NCBI GenBank assembly: GCA_963978545.1
Contig: OZ021732.1
Coordinates: forward strand, 50,015,214 to 50,079,213
From: Linyphia triangularis
Taxonomy: Eukaryota > Arthropoda > Arachnida > Araneae > Linyphiidae
Direction: 5' to 3'
DNA: 64,000 nucleotides
Part shown: piece by piece, positions 1 through 11,207 of the stretch
Layout of the letters: every line of letters starts with the position of its first letter
How positions within the stretch are numbered: position 1 is the first letter of the stretch
Translations under genes and position numbers: made by a program
The notes under the pieces: model-generated
What the model was told of the DNA's origin: nothing
What the model saw: the letters and a program-made list of their open reading frames with translations, nothing else
Databases searched by the model: none

Positions 1-293
1 TTTAGCCAGACGAGAGCAAAAAGTCGCTAAAAAATTAAGAACTAAAATGTTGCTAAAAAAAATAGTAGGCAGGGTTTGTGCCCCCGGCTAACCATCGAAA
101 AGTACCCAAATTGGCAAAAAAACCTGAGAAGTACAATAATAGAAATTTGTAGCTTAGGACACAATTTATACATATACAACTAATTCTAACCTTTCCCAAA
201 CAAAGTTGGTGCAGCAAATTCCCAGGTATGAAAACAATATTATAGGGATATGGCAACTTTCGTTAACACCATCTACACTAGTTTTTTCCCCTC

Positions 294-1993
294 AAACCAT
301 TATAGAGTTACTATAGCAACCCTATAACATATAGTAAATATCTAGGCTCAGCGATACATTTACTCATCATTTAAACAGGAAAATCCTTTAAACATTTAGT
401 CTTGGCGGCAACTGGTAGCCGTCTAACGGAAGAGTACACAAAATGTAAACAAATCAATGGCCTTTCGATCTCATGACACTTTTGAGTGCTTTAGGATTCA
501 TAATGTATCAGTATTAATTTTATAATTATTAATTATATGAAGTGAAATTAAAACCTCAAAGAAATTTCTTTCGAAATATATAAAAAAGGAGCAAAAACCC
601 GGGTGCAAAAAATCAATTAAAGAAACGTCATTTAGTGATTCGATTGATTATTCCTTTAGAATTTATAGCAAATATAAAGTATTAAAGATAGAAACTTTCG
701 ATATTTAGAGTCAGAAACAGGCATAAGTAAAGATAGCATATGTTTTTTTAATCGCATGCAACTCCCGAGGAAAAAATGAATTCGACAAAACTTCCAATTT
801 ACATTGAAGCATCAGACAAGAGTAATTTATTATATTAAATACGTTTTTGTACACATACCTTTTTAAAGACATGCAAGAAACATTTAAAAGACACGTTTTT
901 GAAAAACTTATACTTTTCGAAACGGTACATCAGCTCCAATACATATTAGCGCCATGTTTGTTTGCCTTGTTGACCTTCCATAAATCACGTTGCCATGTCT
1001 TTTAAAACGGTTTTGAGAGGAACCCAACTTGTGGGTATCTTCCGGTGGGAATTGGGGTATTTTTATATACTTTTTTTATAGAAAGAAACTAATTGTGACT
1101 GATCATATTTTTCTTCATAATGTTTTTTTTATATATATAGATTGGCTGTATGCCAAACAAAAAGATAGTCGTTATCTGTCTTCAATGCAATGTTTGTATT
1201 TGTTATTCATCTTTCTTTTGTTTTTTAAAGCCCTAGACTTTACTGTGAGAAGAAATATGGTAAAAATATAATAGGAATTTTAATTTGTTTTATTTTAGGG
1301 TATATTTTAGTTTTTAAATTGAAATAACTTTTAAAACTTTTGAAATATGCAATGTAAAAATACAATTCATGACGTCAGACAATTGGAAGAGTAGCGCATC
1401 ATAAATACTTTGAACCTTTGTCGGTGTGGTGACCTCAAATAACAGATAAAGCTTATGTGCATTGGAGTACTCTTTTGCACAGCGGTAAAGTATCTGTCTC
1501 GAGATCCAATGGTCTCGCGATCGAGGCCCGTCGTCCGCAGCGAAAAGCTACAATACGCTTTAGTCGGTGACCTCAGAGATATATTGGGCTTATATAGTAA
1601 ACCTAAACAATTAAACATTTAGAGGAGCCATTGTTTAATTGTCAATAATTATATAACTTGGATAATTATATTTGTAGAAATTAAACCCCAGAAATTAACC
1701 ACTACTACTACTACTACCTTATTACACACCAGCCATCCCAACACAAAACAACTACCATCATTACAACGTGTTTGCGTTAATTCGCGTATCCTCTTAGTTA
1801 AAACTTTTGTATATTAGTATGTATTATTATTTTGCTTTTATTTAATTTTGTAATTCAATTAATAAAAAGGTACTCTTCTGTTAGACGGGTTCCAGTTGGT
1901 GTCAAACCTAAATGTTTACACATTTAAATGACGTGAAAATGTATTGACAAGCCTAAATATTTACGGTTTGCTATAGCAATCCCCTAATGGTTT
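294..1993. mobile_element. Element bounded by long imperfect inverted repeats
   Basis: The segment 294-435 matches the reverse complement of 1870-1993 at roughly three quarters of positions, with two short gaps. Both arms start AAACCATTA at the outside, share CTATAGCAA and TAAACATTTAG, and end in GTCTAAC.GAAGAGTAC on the inside. A third copy of the inner motif stands at 2072-2090. This looks like an old non-autonomous DNA element or an inverted duplication about 1.7 kb long. No coding sequence is visible inside. It contains the solo LTR at 1425-1562, and the rest (436-1424) is featureless AT-rich DNA. Confidence 0.4.
1425..1562 (+). mobile_element. Solo LTR of the tRNA-like miniature LTR family (copy C)
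   Basis: This 138-bp unit starts TGTGGTGACC and ends ACGCTTTA. It is flanked by the same five bases, gtcgg, at 1420-1424 and 1563-1567, as expected for a solo LTR. It is clearly related to the LTRs at 35717-35853 and 36061-36175 on the minus strand, and more distantly to those at 16544 and 16865. It holds a tRNA-like core: box A TTGCACAGCGG at 1475-1485 and a box-B-like CGATCGAGGCC at 1518-1528, 32 bases apart. The bases after the unit (TCGGTGACC) also resemble the family's primer-binding region, so a degraded 5' LTR is possible. I favour a solo LTR because nothing further downstream matches the interior. Confidence 0.6.
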
Positions 1994-2308
1994 GTTTTAG
2001 AAATTATAAATGGTTTGAAGGCTTTTATTTTGTATGAGTTATCTCTGCAATTTGACTTTTTTTTATCCAGTATCTGTCTAACGGAAGAGCACCGATAAAA
2101 AAAAAAATTCCTTGTTAAAAGTTAGTATTCGATTCTTGTAGCTGCCAGTTATTTGAAACAGACCTAATTTGCTATCGGAAGTGTTATTGTACAGACTAGT
2201 TCTACTAAAAATGTTTTACATTCAATGTGAAGCACTTAGTAATGTTGCTATGATAATTTTTTAAAGAAATGTTTAATGGTACATTCCTTCAATTCCATCT
2301 CTTTCATG

Positions 2309-2656
2309 CAGGGATGCCAGTTTTCCTCCTTTTTGGTTTTTTATGTAACATTTTCCTCCTCTTTGTGCCTATCTTGAGGATATCTGAACCAGTTTTTCCT
2401 GCAAAAAGTATACTTTCCCTCATATCTAAACAAAAGATTTTCCCTCTTGGCTCCCCTTTCCTCCCAGATTACTTCACTAACTCCTAATATTTGAAATGTA
2501 ATTATTATATAGTATGAGAAATGTCATTGTATCTAAAATTATTGAATTATCCTTCCTGCATACTCTTTTGTTGAATTTTTGTGCATTCCATCCGCGAGCT
2601 TTTTCAGCGAATTTTTGAATTTCCTCCTTTTTGCTCTCTGATCACTCTCATCCCTG
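2309..2656. mobile_element. MITE, copy 1 of a 350-bp family
   Basis: A 348-bp element with short inverted ends CAGGGATG. It is flanked by the 6-bp direct repeat TTCATG (2303-2308 and 2657-2662). A second copy with long stretches of identity lies at 37495-37850. It has no coding capacity; the apparent ORF inside is by chance. The end sequence resembles hAT elements, although the target duplication looks like 6 bp rather than the usual 8. Confidence 0.65.
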
Positions 2657-2791
2657 TTCATGGCAGAATGGACAGGGATATAGTGGTACCAGTACATCGT
2701 ACCGGTACTTTTTTGAGAACTGGTATGCTGTACCAGCTCCCATAAAAATATGGATACTTTTTAAGAGCTGGTAAATTCCTAGTCTGTGTGC

Positions 2792-2967
2792 GCCGACCAA
2801 ATGGTATAGTGGTTAGCGTGCTAGCTTCTAGACCGCGAGGTTGCAGGTTCGAGTCCCGTGTTGGCATGGGTGTTTGTAAATGTATGTTGGCTTGTCTAAT
2901 GACGAATGTTTCTGCGCATTATAGCCCTCGTGTTGCTGACGGCGCCAGATAATCTGAATACAACCAA
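2792..2967 (+). mobile_element. tRNA-derived SINE with perfect target duplication
   Basis: A 176-bp SINE flanked by a perfect 14-bp direct repeat, CCTAGTCTGTGTGC (2778-2791 and 2968-2981). The head starts GCCGACC and ends TGTTGGCA, so the ends can form most of a tRNA acceptor stem. Box A is TGGTATAGTGG (2802-2812) and box B is GGTTCGAGTCC (2846-2856). The expected anticodon loop reads CTTCTAG, suggesting descent from tRNA-Arg(UCU); that assignment is inferred. The tail is about 100 bp and unrelated to tRNA. The perfect duplication suggests a fairly recent insertion. Confidence 0.82.
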
Positions 2968-2981
2968 CCTAGTCTGTGTGC

Positions 2982-3479
2982 ATGGGTTGGTGCATCGCCA
3001 ATTCAATATAGCGGTAGTCATATTGACCAGCTAAAAAACATTGCCAAATTTAGAATTTTATCACCTATAAAAAGCGTCAAATTGGCTTGGTAATATTTGC
3101 TCTCGCTCTAGGAATAGACCTAAGAGCTTTTTCGAAGGTATTTTTAAGATTTATTGTTATTATGAGTCGCTTGAAAATGGATAATTTTGTTACTACTGTC
3201 AAAGAGAATTTTTATTGAAGCCTTCTTATTTGGACCAAAATAGCTAGCTAGGTGAAATACGTTTAGGTTTTGATGGTGAGTGTGAGATCAGTTCAGACGA
3301 TTCCGTTTGTCATTTTAAAATCTTTGTCTGCATATCGATATTTTCTGGACAATGACAGATGAGTTCCCAAAATTTTAAAGACTGATAAATTTCTCTCGAG
3401 TCATCTCGGTAAGCTTTTTAGAATGTAAGCTTGGCTTCATCCTCATGAATATTATTGAATCAAAATCACAATTAATAAT
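2982..3479. other. Non-coding interval, nothing recognised
   Basis: AT-rich sequence with no ORF, RNA gene or repeat that I can identify. Confidence 0.5.
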
Positions 3480-4083
3480 GAGGAATTTTCACGTTTTTTA
3501 ATTTTAAATAAAAGTAGATAAAAAATAATGAAAAACAATATCATTCTTTAAAAAATTTGAGCTTGGATAGATAGTTAAAAAAAAATTTAGTTTTTCACTT
3601 TGCGATTTGGTAGGAATAATCTACTTTTGCGTGTGACGTCAATGCGCAGATGATTTTCGACGAAATCTATGCGTAACTATGTCACAGTTTTTTATGCGTA
3701 ACTATGTCACAGTTTTTTATGCGTTTCTGGTCACATGACTTTTGCTTTGATTTCAGCTAATTTCAAAATCGATTTTTAATTAATTGAAATCGTAAAGATA
3801 AAAAATAATTGCATTGCTGAATTATATTTGTTGGATAACTCTAGAAAATACAAAAAATATTCATTTTCTTCACTTGTTCAATTTTCTCATCCTGAATTTT
3901 TAAACGAGTATGACTCCACATTGGAAAGCCAACATTTCTATCTGTGATTCTGTGAAATGAAACAGCGAATGCTGCTTGAACTTGTAAATAGCGCTTAAAT
4001 ACTTTTTACAATTTTGAATTATTAATTGTCTTCAAATTTTTCATTAAAGATTATTATTTACGCCTCACTTGTGCAAGTTCCTC
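3480..4083. mobile_element. Short inverted-terminal-repeat element, copy 1
   Basis: It begins GAGGAATTTTCACG and ends in the complement of GAGGAACTTGCAC. A 447-bp relative lies at 40699-41145, and the two share long blocks, including GATAGATAGTTAAAAAAA and the AAAATACAAAAAATATTCA stretch. This copy is longer because about 160 bp (roughly 3890-4060) is inserted or duplicated before the right end. A 24-bp unit containing GCGTAACTATGTCACAG is tandemly doubled near 3670-3720. No protein is encoded. Confidence 0.5.
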
Positions 4084-5135
4084 ACTCCACACGTGGCAAA
4101 CCTTTTGTTTGTTAAAATCAATGGTTCCTCTATACAAAAATGGAAATCAAACGAATATGTCATCTGGTTAAGATACCAGAGATCAGCTACAGAATGCCTC
4201 CATATCTTCAGACAAAAGTATGTAATTCTTGATTAAATGCGAGTGGCAAAACAGACAATGTAAATGCCCTCTAGAAATTTTTATAAACTTTCTTTGAAAT
4301 ATTTTCAATCGATAGTTTTTTGTATAAGTTTTTTATTAATAACTAATTGATAATAAATAACTCATAAAGCTTTATGCATGTATTATAATATAAATTAGTG
4401 AAAAAAATAAATATGTTGCTAAAGTAAGTTTTTGGCAAGTTATGAAAGATATAATGAATTTGCATTTAATAATTAAAAAATCCCAGGCTACAATTGTGGT
4501 TACCACCACGATAAACAAGCATGTGTACCGGGTAAAAATTTTTTGACACTACAACCCTAAGAATGGCCTTAGTGAAGCTCTTGATCCATTAAATACCGAT
4601 CTTCATTTGCATTATTTACGAATGCTTGATATTCTCTCAACATTCACCTTTAAGATCCCAAGGATACATTCAAAGGTACTATTTCATTAGACGTGTTATA
4701 TAGTATTGTAAATCAAAATATGTTTGGCGCAGCTTAGTCAATCTTGGCTCTTGTACCATTTAAATTCTTTAAACAGAATAACAATGTTTTTCCATAGTAA
4801 TAATGTTTTGAATTCATTCAGGACTTTTAAAAGGAGTGAAATATTAACTGTAATATTCAAAACATTTATTTTTAAAAAAAAGTTTCGAGATTGACACAAG
4901 TGGGTAAAAAAGCTAGGAGCATGATTGGTCATCCGCTTTATTTCATACCATGGTACCTCCGAAGATCGGACACTCACGGAACTGAAAGTTTCGTCCGGTA
5001 TTAGGCAGGACAATATTTTTTAAGCTAAAATAGCATGGCATTTAACGAAAAATTACTACTACAATTTTAATTAAAAGCTCAAATTTAGTAATGCCTAGTT
5101 AGAAATAACAACTACACTTAATACTTTACCTTATT
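4084..5135. other. Non-coding interval
   Basis: I see no gene here. An ORF of about 90 codons at 4738-5013 on the minus strand resembles nothing I know. The left boundary of the Tigger element to the right should lie here, but no copy of its terminal repeat was found. Confidence 0.4.
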
Positions 5136-6687
5136 TTATTTGATGTAATCTGTTAGCAGTGTTTGGTTTCTTTTTTTTACACTGTAAACCTGTTTCTTGA
5201 TGTAAATGTTCAAATCACTTAGTTTTGTTAGGCCTTCATAGTCCCCATTTCTTAGAAAAAACTCTTTCAATTGTTCACTGCATCTCAATGCTTCTGAAAA
5301 GTCCTTAATTTGGCAGGCATCGTTTTCTTCCACAGCTATTTCATCGTAATCATCCTCAGAAAGATCAAATTTGTCCGTACAGGCTTGCGGAAGGAAATTG
5401 GATAGGTTCAAGTCCTCTTTCTCAATGCATAGATCGTCGTCAATTTTTACGTAGTCTTCAACGCTGACATTAGAATCCCAATACGTCACTAGATCAGTAA
5501 GCTCTGTCTCGATGTTTTCTACAGTTGCACTTTCTTCAGGTACCACTTCGTTTGTACTTGTGAATCCTGCTTCCCTAAAACGCATCCAGATTCCACCTTC
5601 TTAAGTGCTGATGTAGTCCAGGAAACTGCATCCAAAACCGTAACAGATTTTGTTAATTCTTCACTAGATTTACTAGTGGAAATCTGTGATAGAACATGCC
5701 TGAGAAGAAGCTTTCGATACCAAACTTTAAAACTGCGATTAATTCCTTGATCAAGTGGCTGCAACATAGAAGTTGTGTTAGGAGGCAAAAAGACTAATTT
5801 TACTTTCTTCAATTTTAAGTCATTCGGATGAGAAGTAGCATTGTACAGGAACAGAATTATTTTGCTTGCTTGTTTTTTCATTTTTTTGTCCAAGTCTACT
5901 AGCTAATCACTCATTATTTCATTGGTCATCCATGCTTTCTTGTTGAATTTCCAGGAAACACTAAACATTTGCACATCAATGTTTTTGAAACATCTTGGTT
6001 TTTTTGGCCTTTCCAATAACAAGTGGAGTTTCAAAATCCCCCAGCATTTTACAACGTAACAAAATAGTGAGTCGTTCTTTGGAAATTTTTCCACCACTAC
6101 ACTTCTCTCCTTTAAAGCACAAGGTTTTGTCAAGGAGGACACTGTAAAATAGGCCAGTCTCTTCAGCACTGAAAATGCCTTTATCTTTATACTTTATCCT
6201 TGTACTTTTTATCCTCGTACTTTAATTTTTCAATCCAGTCAGTAACGACATCTAGGTCTATAGACTTTTCTTCACCACCGATTGATTTAAAGGAAATGTT
6301 GTGCCTTATCCTGAATTTTTCAAGCCAGCCATTTGATGCCTTGAAAGTTTCCAATCCTAAAGTTTCACCAACTTCTCTTGCTTTTTCTTGGAGTAAAACC
6401 CCGCTTACAGGAATGTTCTTTGCTCCAGCAGAGCGGAAACATTTCATGACCACATCGTCAATTTCACTCGTTTTGGTTTTACGAAATTTTAAATTCTTCA
6501 AATTTTCATTTCAATTAACAATCCACTTTTTTCGAATTTCCTCTTTGGTCTTCAAAAGTTCACTTATCTGTGTTTTTCCAACATAGAAACGTTCAGCAAG
6601 ATTGTGCACACTTAATTTTTCTTTTTCGCTAACTTCCAACACATCAATTTTCTCTTTCAATGATAATCTCTTTCTTTTCGATGCCAT
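5136..6687 (-). pseudogene. Tigger/CENP-B-type transposase, broken
   Basis: The reading starts at ATG 6687 (MASKRKRLSLKEK), a CENP-B/pogo-type helix-turn-helix N-terminus, then a second DNA-binding helix region (SNGWLEKFRIRHN), a DDE catalytic core (EETGLFY, KPRCFKNI, LFLYNATSHP, LVFLPPNTTSMLQPLDQGI) and an acidic C-terminus ending at 5136. These features mark pogo-group transposases, which cut and paste at TA sites. It is inactive. There is an in-frame TGA at 6511-6513, a TAG at 5903-5905 where the family has Trp, and frame changes near 6185, near 6060-6120 and near 5580. Two catalytic Asp positions are replaced: Glu in the first block, and Tyr in LFLYNATSH where the family has Asp. At least four frames are needed to follow the protein, so this is an old copy. 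Confidence 0.85.
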
Positions 6688-6934
6688 ATTCGCCAGTTCA
6701 AATCAAGTCGTAGGGTCGAACAAGGATACGAGCTGTTCACAGTTTGGCTACAGAGCAGTCTGCGAACAACAAAAGGACTCGTTGATTTTTTTAAAAAAGG
6801 GGTGTCGTAAGCAGGAATTTGGCGGCTATAAAACATTTCCTGGAATCCCCCGTGGAAAATGGAGTCAGTCTCGTCTCTACGGCAACAGACAACTTTTTGT
6901 ACCATTCTATAGAAAGGAGGGAAGGGCGCTACTG
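5136..6934 (-). mobile_element. Tigger-like (pogo/Tc1-mariner) DNA transposon, degenerate
   Basis: The right end carries a terminal sequence that reads CAGTAGCGCCCTTCC on the minus strand, followed by TA at 6935-6936, as expected for a pogo-group element inserting at TA. A broken transposase occupies 5136-6687. The left terminus was not found, so the stated left edge is simply the transposase stop codon. The copia LTR begins 90 bp to the right. Confidence 0.65.
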
Positions 6935-7023
6935 TATAATAGATTGACTACATTCCCAAGAAGTCGCGAAACTGGTTTCTGGATGGATCATGGGACATCC
7001 ATATGCTCCCTATTCTTAGAAAC

Positions 7024-7245
7024 TGTTGAATATATCAAAATATCCATGTAACTTCAACTGTAATATCTTTTGTTTCTTTGAATCTGTAAGCACTGCAACT
7101 TCTTCTCTGTTCTTTTTTCTTGCCTTTTTGTTACCGTATGTTATGTGAATGTGATAACTGCATTAAAGTATTCTTTTCGTTCCTTCAATGAACTAGTTAT
7201 ATTTCTAGCCGATTTAAACTTGCAAATATAGCAGTAATTATATTA
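7024..7245 (+). repeat. Probable copia 5' LTR
   Basis: The stretch starts TGTTGAATAT and ends immediately before a primer-binding site of copia type. With no second LTR to compare, the start is judged only from the TGTT motif and the end from the primer site. Confidence 0.4.
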
Positions 7246-7255
7246 GGTTATGGGC
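7246..7255 (+). other. Copia-type primer-binding site
   Basis: GGTTATGGGC matches the motif in copia elements that pairs with an internal part of initiator tRNA-Met. It sits 170 bp before the gag start, the expected place. Confidence 0.55.
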
Positions 7256-7425
7256 TTATCACGTTTTTACTGTACGGAAACTTTTGCGTAAACTTTAACG
7301 GTTGTTATAGTGTAATTAGGCTTAGTTCATTGTGAAGATTCAGTTTGGGTTTGAAGTCTACGAAATCGTTTAACGAATTTTTTTATTTGCATTGAGTGAT
7401 TGCTATCATCAACGGGAAATAAGAA

Positions 7426-10400
7426 ATGGATTTTAAGGCCCAGATAGAGAAACTGGAGGGTTTGAGAAATTGGACGAAATGGAGACGACAGGTCGAACTT
7501 CTGCTGCAGCATCATGATGTGCTTGACATCGCCAAGGGCGAAAAGAAGCAGCCAGAGGGAGAAAACACAACTGTCGAGATGATCAGTGCGTTCAAGAAAA
7601 GAGACGCTCTGGCCCAGCTTATTCTCGTTGGAAGTATGGACGATTCGAACTGCGAACTGACGTCCACTTGCGATACTGCACATAAAATATGGGAGAAGCT
7701 ATTATCCATTTACGAACAGAGTTCGGGTCAGCGGGTTGATCGCTTGATGGAGAAGTTTTTTAGCAGCGAGAAGATCTCAACAGAAGATATGGCCACTCAT
7801 ATTGCACGGCTGCAAAGAAACTTTTGTGAGCTGAATGACGAGCTAAAGAGGTTAGTAGAAACTGAACTTCCTGAATTGCTGCTTATGAGCAGGATTATGT
7901 CTACACTTCCGCCTGAGTATTTTGAATTCAAGAGTGTATGGTAATCTATTTCCATTGAAGATCGTACTGTCAACAAACTGACTGAGAGATTACGATTAAT
8001 CGAAATGAGACTTCCTGGAAATCCAAAGGAATGCACCGCATTTGTCGCCAAGATTGCTCCGAAATCCAGTCATCCAAAAGGTGGAAAGCACAATAAAAGG
8101 TGTTTCAAATGCAATCAAAGGGGACATTTTGCTAGAATCTGCACCAAAGTGATTGAAAAGCCCACAGATGCAACAAGCAAATATTTAAAACGAGGGAATG
8201 CTTTTGTCTGCACAGTGGAAGGCGTTTCAGAGGAGGAAGTTTGGCTAGCAGATTCTGGGGCCTCTGCACACATGACAAGATTTAAGAATTACTTCATAAG
8301 CTACGAGTTATTTGCTTCACCAAAACAAGTTCAGGTAGGGAACAATAGCACAATTTTAGCCTATGGGCAGGGTGTTGTTAATGTTGAAATGAAAATTAAT
8401 GGGAAAAGAATCATCTCTCTGATGTTTGGTATGTCCCTGAAGTTGGAAGAAATTTATTTTCCATTGGCCAAACTATTGACAAGGGCTACAATTTTCAAGC
8501 AGACAACATGAAGTGCATGTTCACCAAGGACAATGATGTCCGCCTTGTGGGGAAAAGAAGTCTCAAATGCCTTTATGCTTTGCAATTGAGGGTGTGTTTA
8601 CCTGAAGTAGCTGCTGAAGTATATATTGCAACGAAGGATGAAACTGCACAGCTGTGGCATGAACGACTGTGTCACCAGAATAAAAGACATGTTCAGAAAA
8701 CATTGAAGAAATTTGGCATAAATGTGGATGTCACAAATGAAATGTGTACAGGCTGCATGTTTGGGAAACAGCATCGTGCCAGCTTTGGAGTTAGACCAAA
8801 TCGACCTACAGAAGCAGGAGCATTAATTCATGCTGTCTTATGTGGTCCCATGCAAGAAACTTCAGTGGGTGGTTCTAAGTATTTCCTGTGCTTTAAAGAT
8901 GATTTCTCCAAGTTTCGACGAGTATTTTTTATTGGTAGGAAGGATGAAGTCAAAGACTGTCTAAATATCTTCCTGAATGAAACACAAACATCTGGAATCA
9001 CTATTAAAGAGTTCTTAAGTGATGGTGGAAAAGAGTTTGACAACACAGGAATTCAAAAAGTTCTGCATGACAGAGGAATCAACATTCGGGTTACTATGCC
9101 ATACTCCCCCGAGCAAAACGGTGCAATTGAAAGGGAGAACCGAACCTTGGTTGAAAGTGCTAGATCCATGTTGCATACCAAGGAGTTACCTATCAAGCTC
9201 TGGGCTGAAGCAGTTAATACTCTAGTTTACACGTTGAATAGGACTGGACCTACATCAGTTGAAGGCAAAGCACCTTCAGAATTGTGGCTTGGCAAAGATA
9301 TTGTAAACATTGATCACTTACGAATCTTTGGAACTAAGTGTTTTGTCCATGTGCCTAAGCAAAGAAGAAGGAAATGGGACAAAAAGAGTGTCGAAGGATA
9401 TTGTGTTGGCTATTGTGGTAATCGAGATGGTTATCGTGTGTGGCTGCCAAATGAAAATAAAGTTATTCTCAGTCGAGATGTTATCTTCAAGAGGGAAGAA
9501 ACACTGGAGAAAACAGTACAATTGACTGTTCGACAAGGAAATGTTGAGAGTAGTCCAGATGTTACCTCCACTTTTAGTGAAGATGTGTTAGAAAACGCAG
9601 AGGATACAGATGAAGATACTGAATCCAGCGAGCAAGTGAGTACCAAGCGTCAGGTCAAAATGCCAGTATATTTGAAAGATTATGTTCTTCTAGCTGAATG
9701 TGGTGTTCCTGATTCCTATGCTACGGCTATGGCATCTGAGGATGCAGAACATTGGCAATGCGCCATGAATGAAGAAATGGAATCTTTGGCTGAAAACAAA
9801 GTATGGCATCTAGTGGACCTGCCTCCTGGAAATAAACTGATATCAAATCGTTGGGTATTAAAAGTCAAAACAAAAGGTGAGGGTACTGTCGACAGATACA
9901 AAGCCAGACTTGTGGCGAGAGCTTACAGTCAAAAGCAAGGCATTGACTATGATGAAACGTTTAGTCCTGTTGCCAGGTTTGACACCATCAGGACTGTTTT
10001 GAGTGTTGCAGCATCTGAAAACCTGCACCTCCACCAATTCGACGTTAAAACTGCTTTCTTGTATGGTGAACTTCAAGAGGAAGTTTACATGAAACAACCT
10101 GAAGGCTACAGCGATGGATCAGGGCGGATTTGCAGACTTGAACGAAGTCTTTATGGCTTAAAACAAGCTCCGAGATGTTGTAATAAACGTTTTGTGGACT
10201 TTATTCAAAATCAAGGTATGACCTGCAGCACTGCTGACCCTTGTTTGTTCTACAGAATTAGAAGTGGTAAGAAGCTTCTTATTGCAATATATGTAGACGA
10301 TGGACTAGTAGCTGGTACTGATGATATTGAAATTATCGAATTTATTCAAAAGCTGAAAACTGAGTTCCAGATAACAGTTAGATCATTGGACTGTTTCCTC

Positions 10401-11207
10401 GGTATGCACATAGAAAAATTGAATGATGGTTCAATCTTTGTTGCTCAAAGTAGTTATACGAGGAAAATCCTTGACAGATTTGGAATGACTGATGTGAATT
10501 CGGTTGCAACTCCTAGTGAAAAATCTGAGATAAATGATACACAACTAAATGAAAAAGTACCTTATCGAGAGGCTGTGAGCAGTCTGATGTATCTTGCCAC
10601 AGCAACGCGTCCAGATATAGCATACGCTGTAAGTGTTGTGTCTGAGAATTTGGAGAATCCATTGCTTTGTCATTGGCAGGCAGTAAAGAGAATCTTCAGA
10701 TATCTCAAAGGGACAATTTCTCAGGGACTGTTGTATCGCTGTGATTACCGTCCAGGAGAATTTGAGGCCTACAGTGATGCTGGTGATGTGAAGACTCGAC
10801 ACTCATGTTCTGGTACTTTGTGTAAATATTCTGGTGCAGCTATTACATGGAATAGCCAGAAACAGAAAAGTGTGGTGCTATCAACAACAGAAGCGGAATA
10901 TGTGGCAGCCAGTGAAGCTACCAAAGAATTCATATGGCTGAAACGACTGTTGGGAGAGATTACTCAGTTCAAGCTCACACCAACTCTTCTAGTGGATAAT
11001 CCGAGTGCCATTAAGCTTGCGAAAAACCCCGAGTTTCACAAGCGATCCAAGCACATTGAAGTCAAGTTTCACTTTATTCGTGAGAAGTTTCTTGAAAATG
11101 TGCTGAATATTGAACACATTGATGGACAGCATCAGATTGCAGACATTATGACCAAGCCGCTGGCACGTTCATCTTTTGAAACTTTTAGATGTCATGTTAT
11201 AACATGA
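7426..11207 (+). pseudogene. Copia gag-pol polyprotein with one stop and one frameshift
   Basis: The ATG at 7426 opens a copia gag (MDFKAQIEKLEGLRNW). The CCHC zinc knuckle CFKCNQRGHFARIC starts near 8102 and the protease motif LADSGAS near 8242. Integrase follows, with its zinc-binding region (CHQNKRH, CTGCMFGKQ) and core (DDFSKF, SDGGKEFD, YSPEQNGAIERENRT). Reverse transcriptase has FDVKTAFLYGEL and the catalytic YVDD near 10290. RNase H has AYSDAG, TEAEYVAASEA and KHIEVKFHFIRE and ends at 11207. Two lesions break the frame: TAA at 7942-7944, where the neighbouring residues make a Glu codon likely, and a net shift in the TCTCT run just before 8421. After 8421 the frame stays open for 2.8 kb. 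RNase H also seems to lack a few residues after SDA. Only two lesions in 3.8 kb implies moderate age. Confidence 0.9.

Larger units (their letters stand above)
7024..11207 (+). mobile_element. Ty1/copia LTR retrotransposon, 3' end missing
   Basis: A copia-type element with a probable 5' LTR, a copia-like primer site, gag and pol in the usual copia order (protease, integrase, reverse transcriptase, RNase H). No 3' LTR copy is visible in the kilobase after the RNase H stop, so the 3' end appears to have been lost. One nonsense codon and one frameshift break the coding region. Confidence 0.85.

Noticed and set aside
4738..5013. 91-codon minus-strand ORF
   Set aside because: No recognisable domain and composition like the surrounding AT-rich DNA.
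6200..7051. Plus-strand ORFs over the Tigger element
   Set aside because: Shadows of the minus-strand transposase and its 5' region; no similarity.
7942..8421. Programmed frameshift or readthrough in the copia element
   Set aside because: Copia elements use one ORF; the stop sits in the gag region at a likely Glu codon and the shift lies in a TCTCT run, so ordinary mutations are simpler.
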